Shown: positions 53,297 to 62,028, numbered from the stretch's first letter. The stretch: 64,000 bases of DNA from Curvibacter delicatus NBRC 14919 (GCF_001592265.1 NZ_BCWP01000013.1:1-64000); one strand, 5' to 3'. Notes: generated by a model from the sequence alone, not told the origin. Numbers and translations: made by a program.

Positions 53297-54268
53297 TCAG
53301 GGTTTGCGTTCCAGCCGGGCGATGAGTTCGCCCATGATGCCGCGGCGGAATGCCAGCACACACAGCACGAAGATCAGGCCGGTGACCAGAGTGACCGACT
53401 CGCCCAGCGAAGAGAACCACTCGATGCCGCTGAGGCGTGCCAGCCAGGCGCCCATCTCGCCGATCTTGTTTTCCAGCAACACCACCAGGGCGGAGCCGAG
53501 CAGGGGGCCGGACAGGGTGCCCAGGCCGCCCACCAGCGTCATCAGGATCACCTGACCGGAGGCGGTCCAGTGCACGTCGCTGAGGGTGGCAAAACCCAGC
53601 ACCAGGGTCTTGAGGGAGCCGGCCAGCCCGGCCAACGCGGCCGACAGCACAAAGGCCAACAGCTTGAAGCGGTTGGTGTCGTAACCGAGCGAAATCGAGC
53701 GCGGCTCGTTTTCCTTGATGGCCTTGAGCACCTGGCCAAACGGGGAGTGGATGATGCGCACGATCAGCAGGAAGGCCGCCACCACGATGGCCAGCGCCAC
53801 GTAGTACATGACCAGGTCGTTCTGCAGATCCAGCAGGCCGAACAGCTTGCCGCGCGGCACGCCTTGCAGGCCGTCTTCGCCGCCGGTGAGCGGCGCCTGC
53901 AGGCAGATGAAGAACACCATCTGCGCCAGTGCCAGCGTGATCATGGCGAAATAGATGCCCTGGCGCCGGATGGCCAGCACGCCGAAAACCCAGCCCAGGG
54001 CGGCAGCGCCCAGGGTGCCCAGCAGCAGGCCGACTTCCGGGGTGAGGTGCCAGATCTTGATGGCATGCCCGGCCACATAGGCCGCACCGCCCAGGAAGGC
54101 CGCATGGCCGAAGGACAGCAAGCCGGTGTAACCCAGCAGCAGGTTGAAGGCGGATGCGAAGAGCGCGAAGCACATCAGCTTCATGACGAACACGGGGTAG
54201 GCGCCCGCGAACGGCGCGGCCAGCAGGGCCAGCAACAACAGGCCGTACCCGATTTTTTTGTAGTTCAT
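53297..54268 (-). CDS. livM: branched-chain amino acid-type ABC permease (LivM family)
   Basis: A 323-residue permease starting at the ATG at 54268 (NYKKIGYGLLLLALL). It has about ten hydrophobic segments and the LivM block LLLGYTGLLSFGHAAFLGGAAYV. LTGGEDGLQGVPRGKLFGL and KENEPRSISLGYDTNRFKLLAFVLSA are typical loops. It is the last gene of the five-gene operon reading livG-livF-livK-livH-livM on the minus strand. Confidence 0.9.
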   Translation of the reverse strand: MNYKKIGYGLLLLALLAAPFAGAYPVFVMKLMCFALFASAFNLLLGYTGLLSFGHAAFLGGAAYVAGHAIKIWHLTPEVGLLLGTLGAAALGWVFGVLAIRRQGIYFAMITLALAQMVFFICLQAPLTGGEDGLQGVPRGKLFGLLDLQNDLVMYYVALAIVVAAFLLIVRIIHSPFGQVLKAIKENEPRSISLGYDTNRFKLLAFVLSAALAGLAGSLKTLVLGFATLSDVHWTASGQVILMTLVGGLGTLSGPLLGSALVVLLENKIGEMGAWLARLSGIEWFSSLGESVTLVTGLIFVLCVLAFRRGIMGELIARLERKP

Positions 54269-54282
54269 GGGGTCGCAGCCTC

Positions 54283-55167
54283 TTACTTTTCTTTGCCGAA
54301 CAGGCCGGCGGGGCGTGTCAGCAGCACGATGACCATGATGACAAACACCACCGTCGAAGAAGCCTCGGGATAAAACACCTTGGTGAAGCCCTCGACGATG
54401 CCCAGCCCGAGCCCGGTCAGGATCGAGCCCAGGATCGAGCCCATGCCGCCGATCACCACCACCGCAAACACCACGATGATCAGGTTCTGCCCCATCAGCG
54501 GGGTGACCTGCATGACCGGGGCCGCCAGCACGCCGGCAAAAGCGGCCAGCCCCACGCCGAAGCCATAGGTCAGCGTGACCATCAGCGGCACATTGATGCC
54601 GAAGGCCTCCACCAGACGCGGGTTCTCGGTGCCGGCGCGCAGGTAGGCGCCCAGGCGGGTTTTCTCGATCACGAACCAGGTCAGCAGGCATACCGTGATG
54701 GAGGCCACCACCACCCAGACCCGGTAGTTCGGCAGCATCATGAAGCCGAGGTTGGTGGCGCCTTCGAGCAGCTCGGGCGTGTCATAACCCAGGCCCGACA
54801 CGCCGTAGACCGAGCGCAGGACGCCCTCGATCAGCAGCGTCAGGCCGAGCGTGAGCAGCAGCCCGTACAAGTGGTCGAGCTTGTAGATCCAGCGCAGCAG
54901 AAAGCGCTCGATCACGATACCGAAAATTCCCACCGTCACCGGCGCCAGCACCAGCATCCACCAGTAGTTGATGCCCAGGTAGTTCATGCCCATCCAGGTC
55001 AGGACTGCCCCCAGCATGAACAGCGCGCCGTGCGCGAAATTGATGACGTTGAGCAGGCCGAAGATCACGGCCAGCCCCAGGCTCAAGATCGCGTAAAACG
55101 AACCATTGACCAGCCCCAGAAGGAGCTGGCTCAGCATGGCGGGCAGAGAAACACCAAAGATTTCCAT
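54283..55167 (-). CDS. livH: branched-chain amino acid-type ABC permease (LivH family)
   Basis: A 294-residue permease with the LivH hallmark LLLGLVNGSFYAILSLGLAVIFGLLNVINFAHGALFMLGA (read as consecutive short blocks) near the N terminus and eight or more helices. GVLAAPVMQVTPLMGQNLIIVVFAVVVIGGMGSI is the second hallmark region. It starts 26 bases after the receptor gene and is followed by livM 14 bases on. Confidence 0.9.
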   Translation of the reverse strand: MEIFGVSLPAMLSQLLLGLVNGSFYAILSLGLAVIFGLLNVINFAHGALFMLGAVLTWMGMNYLGINYWWMLVLAPVTVGIFGIVIERFLLRWIYKLDHLYGLLLTLGLTLLIEGVLRSVYGVSGLGYDTPELLEGATNLGFMMLPNYRVWVVVASITVCLLTWFVIEKTRLGAYLRAGTENPRLVEAFGINVPLMVTLTYGFGVGLAAFAGVLAAPVMQVTPLMGQNLIIVVFAVVVIGGMGSILGSILTGLGLGIVEGFTKVFYPEASSTVVFVIMVIVLLTRPAGLFGKEK

Positions 55168-55193
55168 GGACGGTGGGGATTCGGTTTAGTGGC

Positions 55194-56390
55194 TTACTTC
55201 CAGAGAGCGCACTTGCTCTCGGCCTTGGTGGTGAACACCTGGTCACCCGGCAGCTTCTTGACAACCTTGTAGTAGTCCCACGGCTGTGTGGACTCGGCCG
55301 GCGACTTGACCTGCATCAGGTACATGTCATGCACGTAACGGCCGTCCGGGCGGATGCTGCCTTCGGCGTAGAAGTCCTTGAGCTTGGTGCTCTTGAGGTA
55401 GGCCATCACCTTGTCGGCGTCCTCGGTCTTGGTGGCCTGCAGGGCTTTCAGGTAGTTCATCGTGGCCGAGTAGTTGGCGGCCTGGATGTCGGTGGGCATG
55501 CGCTTGGTCTTCTCGAAGAAGCGTTTGCCGAAGGCGCGGGTCTGGTCGTTCAGGTTCCAGTCCCAGCTGGTGGTCAGCAGCAGGCCTTCCGTGTTGCGCA
55601 GGCCCAGGCTGTGCACGTCGGTGATGAACACCAGCAGGCCGGCCATCTTCATGCTCTTGTTGATGCCGAATTCCTTCGCCGCCTTGATGGCGTTGATGGT
55701 GTCACCACCGGCGTTGGCCAGGCCCAGGATCTGCGCCTTGGAGTTCTGCGCCTGCAGCAGGAAAGACGAGAAATCGGAAGCGTTGAGCGGGTGGCGCACG
55801 GCGCCAGCCACGGTGCCGCCCTTGGCCTTCACCACGTTGGCAGCGTCGGTTTCCAGCAGGTGGCCGAAGGCGTAGTCAGCCGTCAGGAAGTACCAGCTCT
55901 TGCCGCCCTGGTCCACCAGCGCGCCGGCCGTGCCCTTGGCCAGGGCCACGGTGTCGTAGGCGTAGTGGATGGTGTACGGTGTGCACTGGGCATTGGTCAG
56001 GGCGGAGCCGCCGGCGCCGTTCACCATGAACACGCGCTTCTTCTCATTGGCGACCTGCGCCATGGCCAGGGCGGTGCCGGTGTTGGTGCCGCCGAACAGC
56101 ATGGTCAGGCCTTGCGTGTCGATCCATTCACGCGCCTTGGAGGCGGCGATGTCGGCCTTGTTCTGGTGGTCGGCCGAGAGCAGCTCGATCGGCTTGCCGT
56201 TGACCTTGCCGCCGAAGTCGTCGATCGCCATCTGGATGGCGGTGGCGCCGTTTTTGCCGTCCACGTCGGAATACAGGCTGGACATGTCGGTGACAAAGCC
56301 GATGCGGACCTTGTCTTGCGCCTGGGCGGTGCCGGCAGCCAGGCCGGCGAGGCTCAGCATGAGGGCGAGGGTGGTCAGTTTTCTTTTCAT
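55194..56390 (-). CDS. branched-chain amino acid-type ABC substrate-binding protein
   Basis: A 398-residue type I receptor with a signal peptide (MKRKLTTLALMLSLAGLAAG then TAQAQD). Mature start is KVRIGFVTDMSSLYSDVDGKNG. Blocks AADYAFGHLLETDAANVV-like TADYAFGHLLE and SWDWNLNDQTRAFGKRFFEKTKRMPT are typical of receptors in the urea/aromatic/amide subgroup often seen in Burkholderiales, so the ligand need not be a branched-chain amino acid. A good ribosome site (GGAGACAACC) precedes the ATG. Confidence 0.9.
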   Translation of the reverse strand: MKRKLTTLALMLSLAGLAAGTAQAQDKVRIGFVTDMSSLYSDVDGKNGATAIQMAIDDFGGKVNGKPIELLSADHQNKADIAASKAREWIDTQGLTMLFGGTNTGTALAMAQVANEKKRVFMVNGAGGSALTNAQCTPYTIHYAYDTVALAKGTAGALVDQGGKSWYFLTADYAFGHLLETDAANVVKAKGGTVAGAVRHPLNASDFSSFLLQAQNSKAQILGLANAGGDTINAIKAAKEFGINKSMKMAGLLVFITDVHSLGLRNTEGLLLTTSWDWNLNDQTRAFGKRFFEKTKRMPTDIQAANYSATMNYLKALQATKTEDADKVMAYLKSTKLKDFYAEGSIRPDGRYVHDMYLMQVKSPAESTQPWDYYKVVKKLPGDQVFTTKAESKCALWK

Positions 56391-56447
56391 GGTTGTCTCC
56401 TAGAGGTGGTGGGGAAAAGAATGCGGCGAGAAAGTGGATGGGTGGCG

Positions 56448-57164
56448 TCAGACGCCCAGCAACGCGTTGAGCACCGGCATCTTGGCCTGTAGTTCGGCTG
56501 CCGGGAACTGTTCGACCATGCGGCCGTGCTCCATCACATAAAAACGGTCGGCCAGCGGTGCGGCGAAGCGGAAGTTCTGTTCCACCATGACCACGGTGTA
56601 GCCCTTTTCGCGCAGCGTGACGATCATGCGCGCCAGGGCCTGCACGATGACAGGTGCCAAGCCTTCTGAAATTTCATCCAGCAGCAACAGCCGTGCGCCC
56701 GTGCGCAGGATGCGCGCCACGGCCAGCATCTGCTGCTCGCCGCCGGACAGCCGGGTGCCCTGGCTGTGGCGCCGCTCAGCCAGGTTGGGGAACATGGCGT
56801 AGATCTCGTCGATCGACATGCCGCCCTGCGTGCCCTTGAGCTGCGGCGGGAGCAACAGGTTTTCCTCGCATGACAGGCTGGAAAAAATGCCGCGCTCTTC
56901 CGGGCAGTAGCCGACGCCCAGGTGGGCGATGCGGTGGGTCGGCCGCTCGATGGTCTCCACGCCATTGATCCTGATCGAACCCTGGCGGGTGCCGGTCAGG
57001 CCCATGATGGCGCGCAGGGTGGTGGTGCGGCCGGCGCCATTGCGGCCCAGAAGCGTGACCACCTCGCCGGGGCGCACGACCATGTCCACGCCGTGCAGCA
57101 CGTGCGATTCGCCATACCAGGCCTGCAGGTCTTTGATTTCGAGAGCGGGAGTCGTTGTTGTCAT
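56448..57164 (-). CDS. livF: ABC ATPase (LivF family) with Arg in the Walker A Lys position
   Basis: A 238-residue ATPase beginning at the ATG at 57164 (TTTTPALEIKDLQAWYG). Walker A reads GRNGAGRTT, so the lysine that contacts ATP phosphates is R46 (codon CGC). The remaining motifs are normal: Q-loop GYCPEERGIFSSL, signature LSGGEQQML, Walker B LLLLDEISEGL and switch His region VMVEQNFRF. LivF works as a heterodimer with LivG, whose Walker A is intact, so only one site would be impaired. I think this substitution may be common in related bacteria. Confidence 0.88.
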   Translation of the reverse strand: MTTTTPALEIKDLQAWYGESHVLHGVDMVVRPGEVVTLLGRNGAGRTTTLRAIMGLTGTRQGSIRINGVETIERPTHRIAHLGVGYCPEERGIFSSLSCEENLLLPPQLKGTQGGMSIDEIYAMFPNLAERRHSQGTRLSGGEQQMLAVARILRTGARLLLLDEISEGLAPVIVQALARMIVTLREKGYTVVMVEQNFRFAAPLADRFYVMEHGRMVEQFPAAELQAKMPVLNALLGV

Positions 57165-57263
57165 GTGATTCAGTGGTTCACAGTGCCAGCGCACGCTGCG
57201 GCGGCCATGAAGGGGCCCCGACCAGGGGCACCACGGAACCGGCTCAGCCGGTCCGTCGGTGCC

Positions 57264-57325
57264 GCCCCCCTCCCGCCGCAGGCGAGAGAGGGGGGAGACG
57301 CGTAGCGGCTCAGGGGGTGCTTCAT
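57264..57325. repeat. GC-rich intergenic repeat between livG and livF
   Basis: CCCCCCTC (57265-57272) inverted as GAGGGGGG (57288-57295), followed by AGACGCGTAGCGGCTCAGGG and GGTGCTTC. I recognise this as a family of dispersed spacer repeats common in Comamonadaceae. It occupies most of the 162-base gap and could attenuate or stabilise the transcript. Confidence 0.6.
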
Positions 57326-57326
57326 C

Positions 57327-58097
57327 TCAATGCGCTCCCTGCAACTCGCCCGCGGTGGTGCCCATATAGGCCTCCATCACCTGCGGGTTGCGCGAGACTT
57401 CGGCATACGGGCCTTCGGCCAGCACGGCGCCACGTTGCAGCACGGTGATGGTGTCGGCAATGGTGGAAACCACACCCATGTTGTGCTCCACCATCAAAAT
57501 GGTGCGGCCGGCCGAGACTTTCTTGATCAGCTGGGTGACGCGGTCCACATCTTCGTGGCCCATGCCCTGGGTCGGTTCGTCCAGCAGCATCAGCTCCGGC
57601 TCCATGGCCAGGGTGGTGGCAATCTCCAGCGCGCGCTTGTGGCCGTAGGACAGGTTGACCGTCAACTCCTGCGCCCAGGACTCCAGGCCCACCTCGGCCA
57701 GCAGCGCCAGCGCGCGCTCGTTGAGCTGGTCCAGTGTGCGTTCGCTTTTCCAGAAGTGGTAGGCCGTGCCGAGCTGGCGCTGCAAGGCAATGCGCACGTT
57801 CTCCAGCAGCGTCAGATGGGGGAACACCGCGGAGATCTGGAACGAGCGGATGATGCCGCGGCGCGCAATCTGCGCCGGACGCTCGCGCGTGATGTCAATG
57901 CCGTTGAAGAGGATGCTGCCGCTGGTCGGCTCCAGGAATTTGGTCAGCAGGTTGAAGCAGGTGGTCTTGCCGGCGCCGTTGGGCCCGATCAGCGCATGGA
58001 TGGAGCCGCTCACCACGGCCAAGTCGACCTGGCTGACGGCCGTGAATCCCTTGAACTCTTTGGTCAGCTTGTGCGTTTGCAGAATGATGTTGCTCAT
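57327..58097 (-). CDS. livG: branched-chain amino acid-type ABC ATPase (LivG family)
   Basis: A 256-residue ATPase: Walker A GPNGAGKTT, Q-loop and LivG-specific GIIRSFQISAVFPHLTLLENV, signature LSYGHKRALEIA, Walker B LMLLDEPTQGM and switch region MVEHNMGVV. It is the first gene of the minus-strand operon livG-livF-receptor-livH-livM. The upstream spacer to 58399 is non-coding. Confidence 0.9.
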   Translation of the reverse strand: MSNIILQTHKLTKEFKGFTAVSQVDLAVVSGSIHALIGPNGAGKTTCFNLLTKFLEPTSGSILFNGIDITRERPAQIARRGIIRSFQISAVFPHLTLLENVRIALQRQLGTAYHFWKSERTLDQLNERALALLAEVGLESWAQELTVNLSYGHKRALEIATTLAMEPELMLLDEPTQGMGHEDVDRVTQLIKKVSAGRTILMVEHNMGVVSTIADTITVLQRGAVLAEGPYAEVSRNPQVMEAYMGTTAGELQGAH

Positions 58098-58203
58098 TGC
58101 GGGCCATCTTATCGAGGCCCTGCTGCTTCCCCATGGGTGTAAGTACCTATGAAAAAATACCTATGACGTCTTAGGTGTTGTGTCGGCCGGGACTCCAAAC
58201 GAC

Positions 58204-58237
58204 GCACGGCCGACCGCGTGTTTGCGGTCGGCCGTGC
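58204..58237 (-). terminator. strong hairpin beyond the htpG remnant
   Basis: GCACGGCCGACCGC pairs perfectly with GCGGTCGGCCGTGC around GTGTTT. It lies just past the decayed htpG tail on the minus strand, where a terminator would stand in the original locus, and has only a short T run. Confidence 0.6.
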
Positions 58238-58261
58238 AGACTTCTTTGAGTCGGGTGGTTA

Positions 58262-58360
58262 TCAGGCCAGCAAGACATTGACGCGCTTCACATACGCCGC
58301 CGGGTCTTCCGGCACCCCGCCTTCGGCCAGCAGAGCCTAGTCGAACAGGATATGGGGCAG
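58262..58360 (-). pseudogene. remnant of the htpG 3' end
   Basis: About 99 bases align without gaps to the end of the intact htpG at 63022-63120, with about 15 mismatches by hand count. The minus-strand translation reads HILFD, stop, [23 protein letters not shown], stop: the codon for Gln has become TAG. No other part of htpG precedes it; the next gene is ptxD. It is a direct repeat of the 3' end of htpG on the other side of the ptx cluster. Confidence 0.88.
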
Positions 58361-58399
58361 AAGACGAGCGTGAAAGGCGCAAGCGCCGCCTGCGCTGTG

Positions 58400-59395
58400 T
58401 CAGATTTGCCAGTCGTCGGCCGTCACCAGATCGCTGAAGCTGTCTCCGCGCAGGGCCTGCAGCAGGTTGTCGGCGGCGCGGAGTTCGATGGCCAAGCGCA
58501 CGCGCCCTACAGCAGAACCTATATGGGGCGTGAGAACCGTGCGTCGGCTTGTGAGCAAGCCAGGGTGCACCTGTGTGGGACGGTCTGGCAGCAGCCAGTC
58601 TTCCATCTCGTAGACATCCGCGGCGTAGGCGCCAAGGCGGCCGTTCTCCAAGGCGCGGGCGACGGCAGCTTCGTCGACCACGGAGCCGCGCCCGATGTTG
58701 ACAAGGATTTGGCCGGGCCGGACCTGCGCAAGTGCCTGTTCGTTGATCACGTGGCGCGTCTGCGGCATCAAAGGCACGGCGAGGATGAGGTAGTCGGCCC
58801 GCTGCAGGGCCGTGGGCAGGTCGACCTGCTTCACCCGTGCGTCCCGCGAATGCGGGTCCACGCCCAGCAGTTCGGCGCAGCCAAAGCCCATGAGCCGGTC
58901 CACAATGGCGCGTCCTACGGCGCCCAGGCCGGCGATGGCCACGACAGACTGGTGCAGCCCGGTGCCATAGAACGTGGGACGCCAGCCGTCGTAGCCCTGG
59001 CGTACCGCGTGGTCGCCGGGCAGCATGTGGCGTGCCGCAGCAATGGCCAGCCCGATGGCGAGTTCGGCGGTAGGCTCGGTCAACAGGTCGCGCACGAAGC
59101 TCACGCTGACGCCGGCCTCGGCGCAGGCACGCAGGTCAAAGTTGTCGTGCCCCTTCAGCGCGCAGGCCAGGGACCGCAGCCGCGGTGCGTGCCGCAGGGC
59201 GTGCCGGTCGATCTGGTCAGGCATGAAGACCATCAGGCCGTCGGCGTCGCGGAGGTGTTCAAAGAGTTCATCGTCCGTCCAGGGATGCGGCCCGGGGTTC
59301 ATCACGACTTGGCCGTGGGCCTGGAGCCGCTCCAGCACCTCGGCATGGATGGGCTGGGTCACGACGATCTTGGGCTTTGAGAGCTCGCTCATCAT
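58400..59395 (-). CDS. ptxD: phosphite dehydrogenase
   Basis: A 331-residue NAD-dependent D-2-hydroxyacid dehydrogenase family enzyme with PtxD-specific blocks: CALKGHDNFDLRAC, FVRDLLTEPTAELAIGLA, TFYGTGL, YAADVYEMEDW and TPHIGSAVGRVRLAIE. Catalytic residues known from Pseudomonas stutzeri PtxD appear in place: K81, R236, E265, H291, and M58, W138, Y143, S294. The Rossmann motif GLGAVG with D180 after strand 2 suggests NAD preference. It oxidises phosphite to phosphate. Its start overlaps the permease stop (ATGA). Linkage to a phosphonate/phosphite-type importer and a LysR gene fits the ptxABCDE locus. Confidence 0.93.
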   Translation of the reverse strand: MMSELSKPKIVVTQPIHAEVLERLQAHGQVVMNPGPHPWTDDELFEHLRDADGLMVFMPDQIDRHALRHAPRLRSLACALKGHDNFDLRACAEAGVSVSFVRDLLTEPTAELAIGLAIAAARHMLPGDHAVRQGYDGWRPTFYGTGLHQSVVAIAGLGAVGRAIVDRLMGFGCAELLGVDPHSRDARVKQVDLPTALQRADYLILAVPLMPQTRHVINEQALAQVRPGQILVNIGRGSVVDEAAVARALENGRLGAYAADVYEMEDWLLPDRPTQVHPGLLTSRRTVLTPHIGSAVGRVRLAIELRAADNLLQALRGDSFSDLVTADDWQI

Positions 59396-60192
59396 TTCAG
59401 ACGTTTCCTCAGGGCGGCACCGATGCTGTCGACGACCAGCACGCAGGCCAGTACGGACAGCAGAATGGCCGAGACCTCGTCGTAGCGCACCAGCCGCAGC
59501 GCAGCCATCAACTCGAAGCCGATGCCGCCGGCCCCGACGATGCCCAGCACGGCCGAGGCCCGGAAGTGGTATTCCCAGCGGTAGATGGTGATGTCCGCCA
59601 GTTGCGGCAGCACCTGAGGCAGCACGGCATGGAGGATGACCTGCAAGCGGCTCGCGCCGGCGGCCAGAGCGGCTTCCAGCGGTTTGGGATCGACGTGCTC
59701 GATGGCCTCTGCATAGAACTTGCCGACCATCCCGCTGGAGTGCAGTGCCAGCGCGAGCACGCCTGGCAGCGCGCCGAAACCCACCGCAGCGACGAAGATG
59801 ATGCCCAGGATGATTTCGGGCACCGAGCGGAAGGCGGCCAGCAGGGCGCGCATCAAGCGTCCGAGCAGCGGGTGCGGCGTGGTGTTGGGGGCGGCGAGCA
59901 GCGCCAGCGGCAGCGACAGGACGACGGTCAAGGCGGTACCGGCAATCGACATGGCCAGGGTGTCGCGCAGCGGTGTGATCCAGAGTTGCCAGCGGTCGAA
60001 GTTGGGGGGCACCATCTCCGATCCGAGCTGCCGGATCGCAGGCGCCCCTTCGATGAAACGCTGCAGGTCGAAGAAGCCCGTGATGTGCAGCGCCAGGGCG
60101 CAGACCGCGAGGATGAGTGCTGCGAAGCCCAGCCGGTGCAGCAGGCGCTGCCGCTCGGCCGCGACAACAGCTTCGAAAGTCAGAGCACTCAT
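59392..60192 (-). CDS. ptxC: phosphite ABC transporter permease (PhnE family)
   Basis: A 266-residue permease of the PhnE type with about six helices and the loop EAIEHVDPKPLEAALAAGAS followed by RLQVILHAVLPQVLP. LRASAVLGIVGAGGIGFEL is the usual C-terminal block. It overlaps both neighbours by four bases. Phosphonate permeases look alike; the ptxD partner is the reason for the name. Confidence 0.9.
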   Translation of the reverse strand: MSALTFEAVVAAERQRLLHRLGFAALILAVCALALHITGFFDLQRFIEGAPAIRQLGSEMVPPNFDRWQLWITPLRDTLAMSIAGTALTVVLSLPLALLAAPNTTPHPLLGRLMRALLAAFRSVPEIILGIIFVAAVGFGALPGVLALALHSSGMVGKFYAEAIEHVDPKPLEAALAAGASRLQVILHAVLPQVLPQLADITIYRWEYHFRASAVLGIVGAGGIGFELMAALRLVRYDEVSAILLSVLACVLVVDSIGAALRKRLK

Positions 60193-61061
60193 TTCATGCG
60201 GCCCAGTTCCAGTTTGAGGATGGATGCCGTGTCGCGCAGCACGTCGTAGGCCTTGTCGTCTGTGGGGGCGAATGCCTCCACCCGGAAGGACTTGAGGATG
60301 TCCTTGTCCTTCATGTCGAGGAAGGCCGTGCGGATCGCCTGCTTGAGGGCCGGGTTGAGATCCGACTGCATGACGACGGGGTAGTTCGGGATCGGGGCGG
60401 AAAGGTCGAGCTGAACGATCCGGCTGCCATCGACGATGCCTCGAGAGATGAGGCTGTCGAGAATGGGCTTGGAGAGGGCGCCGGCCGGAACCTGTCCCGC
60501 TTGAACGGCGCGCGCCACGGCGTCGTGGGTTCCCAGGTGGACGGGGCGGTAGTCCTTCTCGCCGTCGAGCTGGTATTTCTTGAGCAGGTGTGCGCGCGGC
60601 GCCAGATGGCTGGACGTGGAGGCCTGGTCGCCAAAGCCGAAGGGTTTGCCGCGAACGTCTGCCAGGGTCTTGACTGGGCCGCCTGCGGTCGCGATCAGCA
60701 CCGACTGGTAGGTCGGCGAGCCGCGCTCGACCCCGACCGCGAAGGGCTCGATGGTCGGCGCCTTGGACTTGGCCAGTACATAGGAGAAGGGGCCGAAGTA
60801 GGCTACCTCGATACGACCGAAGCGCATGGCCTCAATCATGGACGAGTAGTCGGTCGTGACGGTGATCTCGATGTCCTTGCGCAGCGTCTGCTCCAGGTGG
60901 CGTTTGAGCGGCTGGGCGTTCTGGATGATGCTGGCGGCGTTCTCGTCGGGCAGCAGGGCGACACGCAGCTTGGCGGGGTCTTTGCCCTGCGCGTGCAGCG
61001 GCAGCGAGGCGGCCAGCGGTGCGGCAGCGAGAAGTCGGATGGCGAGGCGGCGGTTCAGCAT
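60189..61061 (-). CDS. ptxB: phosphite ABC transporter substrate-binding protein (PhnD family)
   Basis: A 290-residue periplasmic receptor with a signal peptide (NRRLAIRLLAAAPLAASLPL, possibly Tat-compatible NRRLAIR). KLRVALLPDENAASIIQNAQPLKRHLEQ opens the mature protein, followed by YSSMIEAMRFGRIEVAYFGPFSYV, GDQASTSSHLAPRAHLL and ANYPV-like PNYPVVMQSDLNP. PtxB binds phosphite with high affinity; PhnD homologues bind phosphonates. The gene overlaps ptxA by seven bases. Confidence 0.9.
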   Translation of the reverse strand: MLNRRLAIRLLAAAPLAASLPLHAQGKDPAKLRVALLPDENAASIIQNAQPLKRHLEQTLRKDIEITVTTDYSSMIEAMRFGRIEVAYFGPFSYVLAKSKAPTIEPFAVGVERGSPTYQSVLIATAGGPVKTLADVRGKPFGFGDQASTSSHLAPRAHLLKKYQLDGEKDYRPVHLGTHDAVARAVQAGQVPAGALSKPILDSLISRGIVDGSRIVQLDLSAPIPNYPVVMQSDLNPALKQAIRTAFLDMKDKDILKSFRVEAFAPTDDKAYDVLRDTASILKLELGRMK

Positions 61062-61897
61062 GGTTGCAGTTCCTTGGGTTGGGTAGTGAGGGAAGGGGTC
61101 GATCTGACGCTGTCTACGGCGATTGGCTCTGACGACGTGGATGGCGGGGCGTAGAGCTGTGCTTCGGCGGGGGCATTGAAGGCGACGGGCTCGCCGTCGA
61201 AGACGATGCGGCCCTGCCGCAGGCCGATGATGCGATCCGCGTAGCGGCGGGCCAGCGCGACTTGATGCAGGCTGACAATGGCGGTGAGACCATCGTTCTT
61301 GCAGATTTCATGCAGCAGGGCGAGTACGGTGTCGGCCGTGGCAGGGTCGAGGCTGGCCACCGGTTCATCGGCCAGCAGCAGGCGGGGGCGCTGGACCAAG
61401 GCACGGGCAATGCCGACGCGTTGCTGTTGCCCGCCGGAGAGCGTGTCGGCGCGCGCAAGCGCCTTGTCGAGCAGTCCCACGCGTTCGATGACGGCCAGCG
61501 CTGCGAGCTTGTCTTCCCGACGCCACGGCAGCAGCGAGCCCAGAAGGCTGCGGCTGGCGACGCGGCCGATGAGGACATTGGCCAGTACAGACAGGCGGCC
61601 GATGAGATGGTGCTGTTGAAACACCATGCCGCAGCGGCGGCGGTGCTCGCGCAGGTTACGGCCAGACAGCGCAGCAGCGGGCAGGTCCGAGGCCAGGACT
61701 TCGCCGCCCGTGGGGCGTACCAGGCCGTTGATGCTGCGCAGCAGGGTCGACTTGCCGGCGCCGGAGGCACCCAGCAGGACCAGGAACTCACCTTGCTTCA
61801 CCTGCATGCTGGCGTTGTGCAAGGCCTGGTGGCCGTCCGGGTAGGCGACGGAAACATTCCGCAGTGTCAGCAGAGGGGCTGGGGTGGGCAAGGTCAT
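61055..61897 (-). CDS. ptxA: phosphite ABC transporter ATPase (PhnC family)
   Basis: A 280-residue ATPase starting at the ATG at 61897. Walker A is GASGAGKST, the Q-loop MVFQQHHLIGRLSVLANVLIG has the PhnC-specific HHLI, the signature is LSGGQQQRVGIARAL, Walker B is LLLADEPVASLD, and the switch His is in SLHQVALARRYADR. First gene of ptxABCD and divergent from ptxE. The frame is open to 62065, but that region contains the presumed promoter. Confidence 0.9.
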   Translation of the reverse strand: MTLPTPAPLLTLRNVSVAYPDGHQALHNASMQVKQGEFLVLLGASGAGKSTLLRSINGLVRPTGGEVLASDLPAAALSGRNLREHRRRCGMVFQQHHLIGRLSVLANVLIGRVASRSLLGSLLPWRREDKLAALAVIERVGLLDKALARADTLSGGQQQRVGIARALVQRPRLLLADEPVASLDPATADTVLALLHEICKNDGLTAIVSLHQVALARRYADRIIGLRQGRIVFDGEPVAFNAPAEAQLYAPPSTSSEPIAVDSVRSTPSLTTQPKELQPC

Positions 61898-62010
61898 GGG
61901 CGGCTTTCCGGTGGGTGGTTTCTGTGCGTCCAGCCGACCCTTCTGTGCCGGGGCAGCCAGGACGCGTCGGCCTCCTGTGTATGGATGCAGCGCCAGTCTG
62001 CCGGGCCAAG

Positions 62011-62028
62011 ATGTCATCCAAATGAAAC
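62011..62028 (-). promoter_or_regulatory. candidate PHO box upstream of ptxA
   Basis: Read on the minus strand, GTTTCAT-TTGG-ATGACAT is two seven-base units with a four-base spacer and matches the PhoB half-site CTGTCAT at 5 of 7 positions in each. It lies about 115 bases upstream of ptxA in the ptxA-ptxE spacer. The match is partial, so this is only a candidate. Confidence 0.35.

Noticed and set aside
55173-56492. 439-codon open frame opposite the Liv-type receptor gene
   Set aside because: The minus-strand receptor has a signal peptide, family motifs and a ribosome site; the opposite frame has none.
58400-61897. Phosphonate (C-P lyase or 2-aminoethylphosphonate) operon
   Set aside because: No lyase or hydrolase genes are present, and the dehydrogenase has the full PtxD active site, so phosphite is the better substrate.
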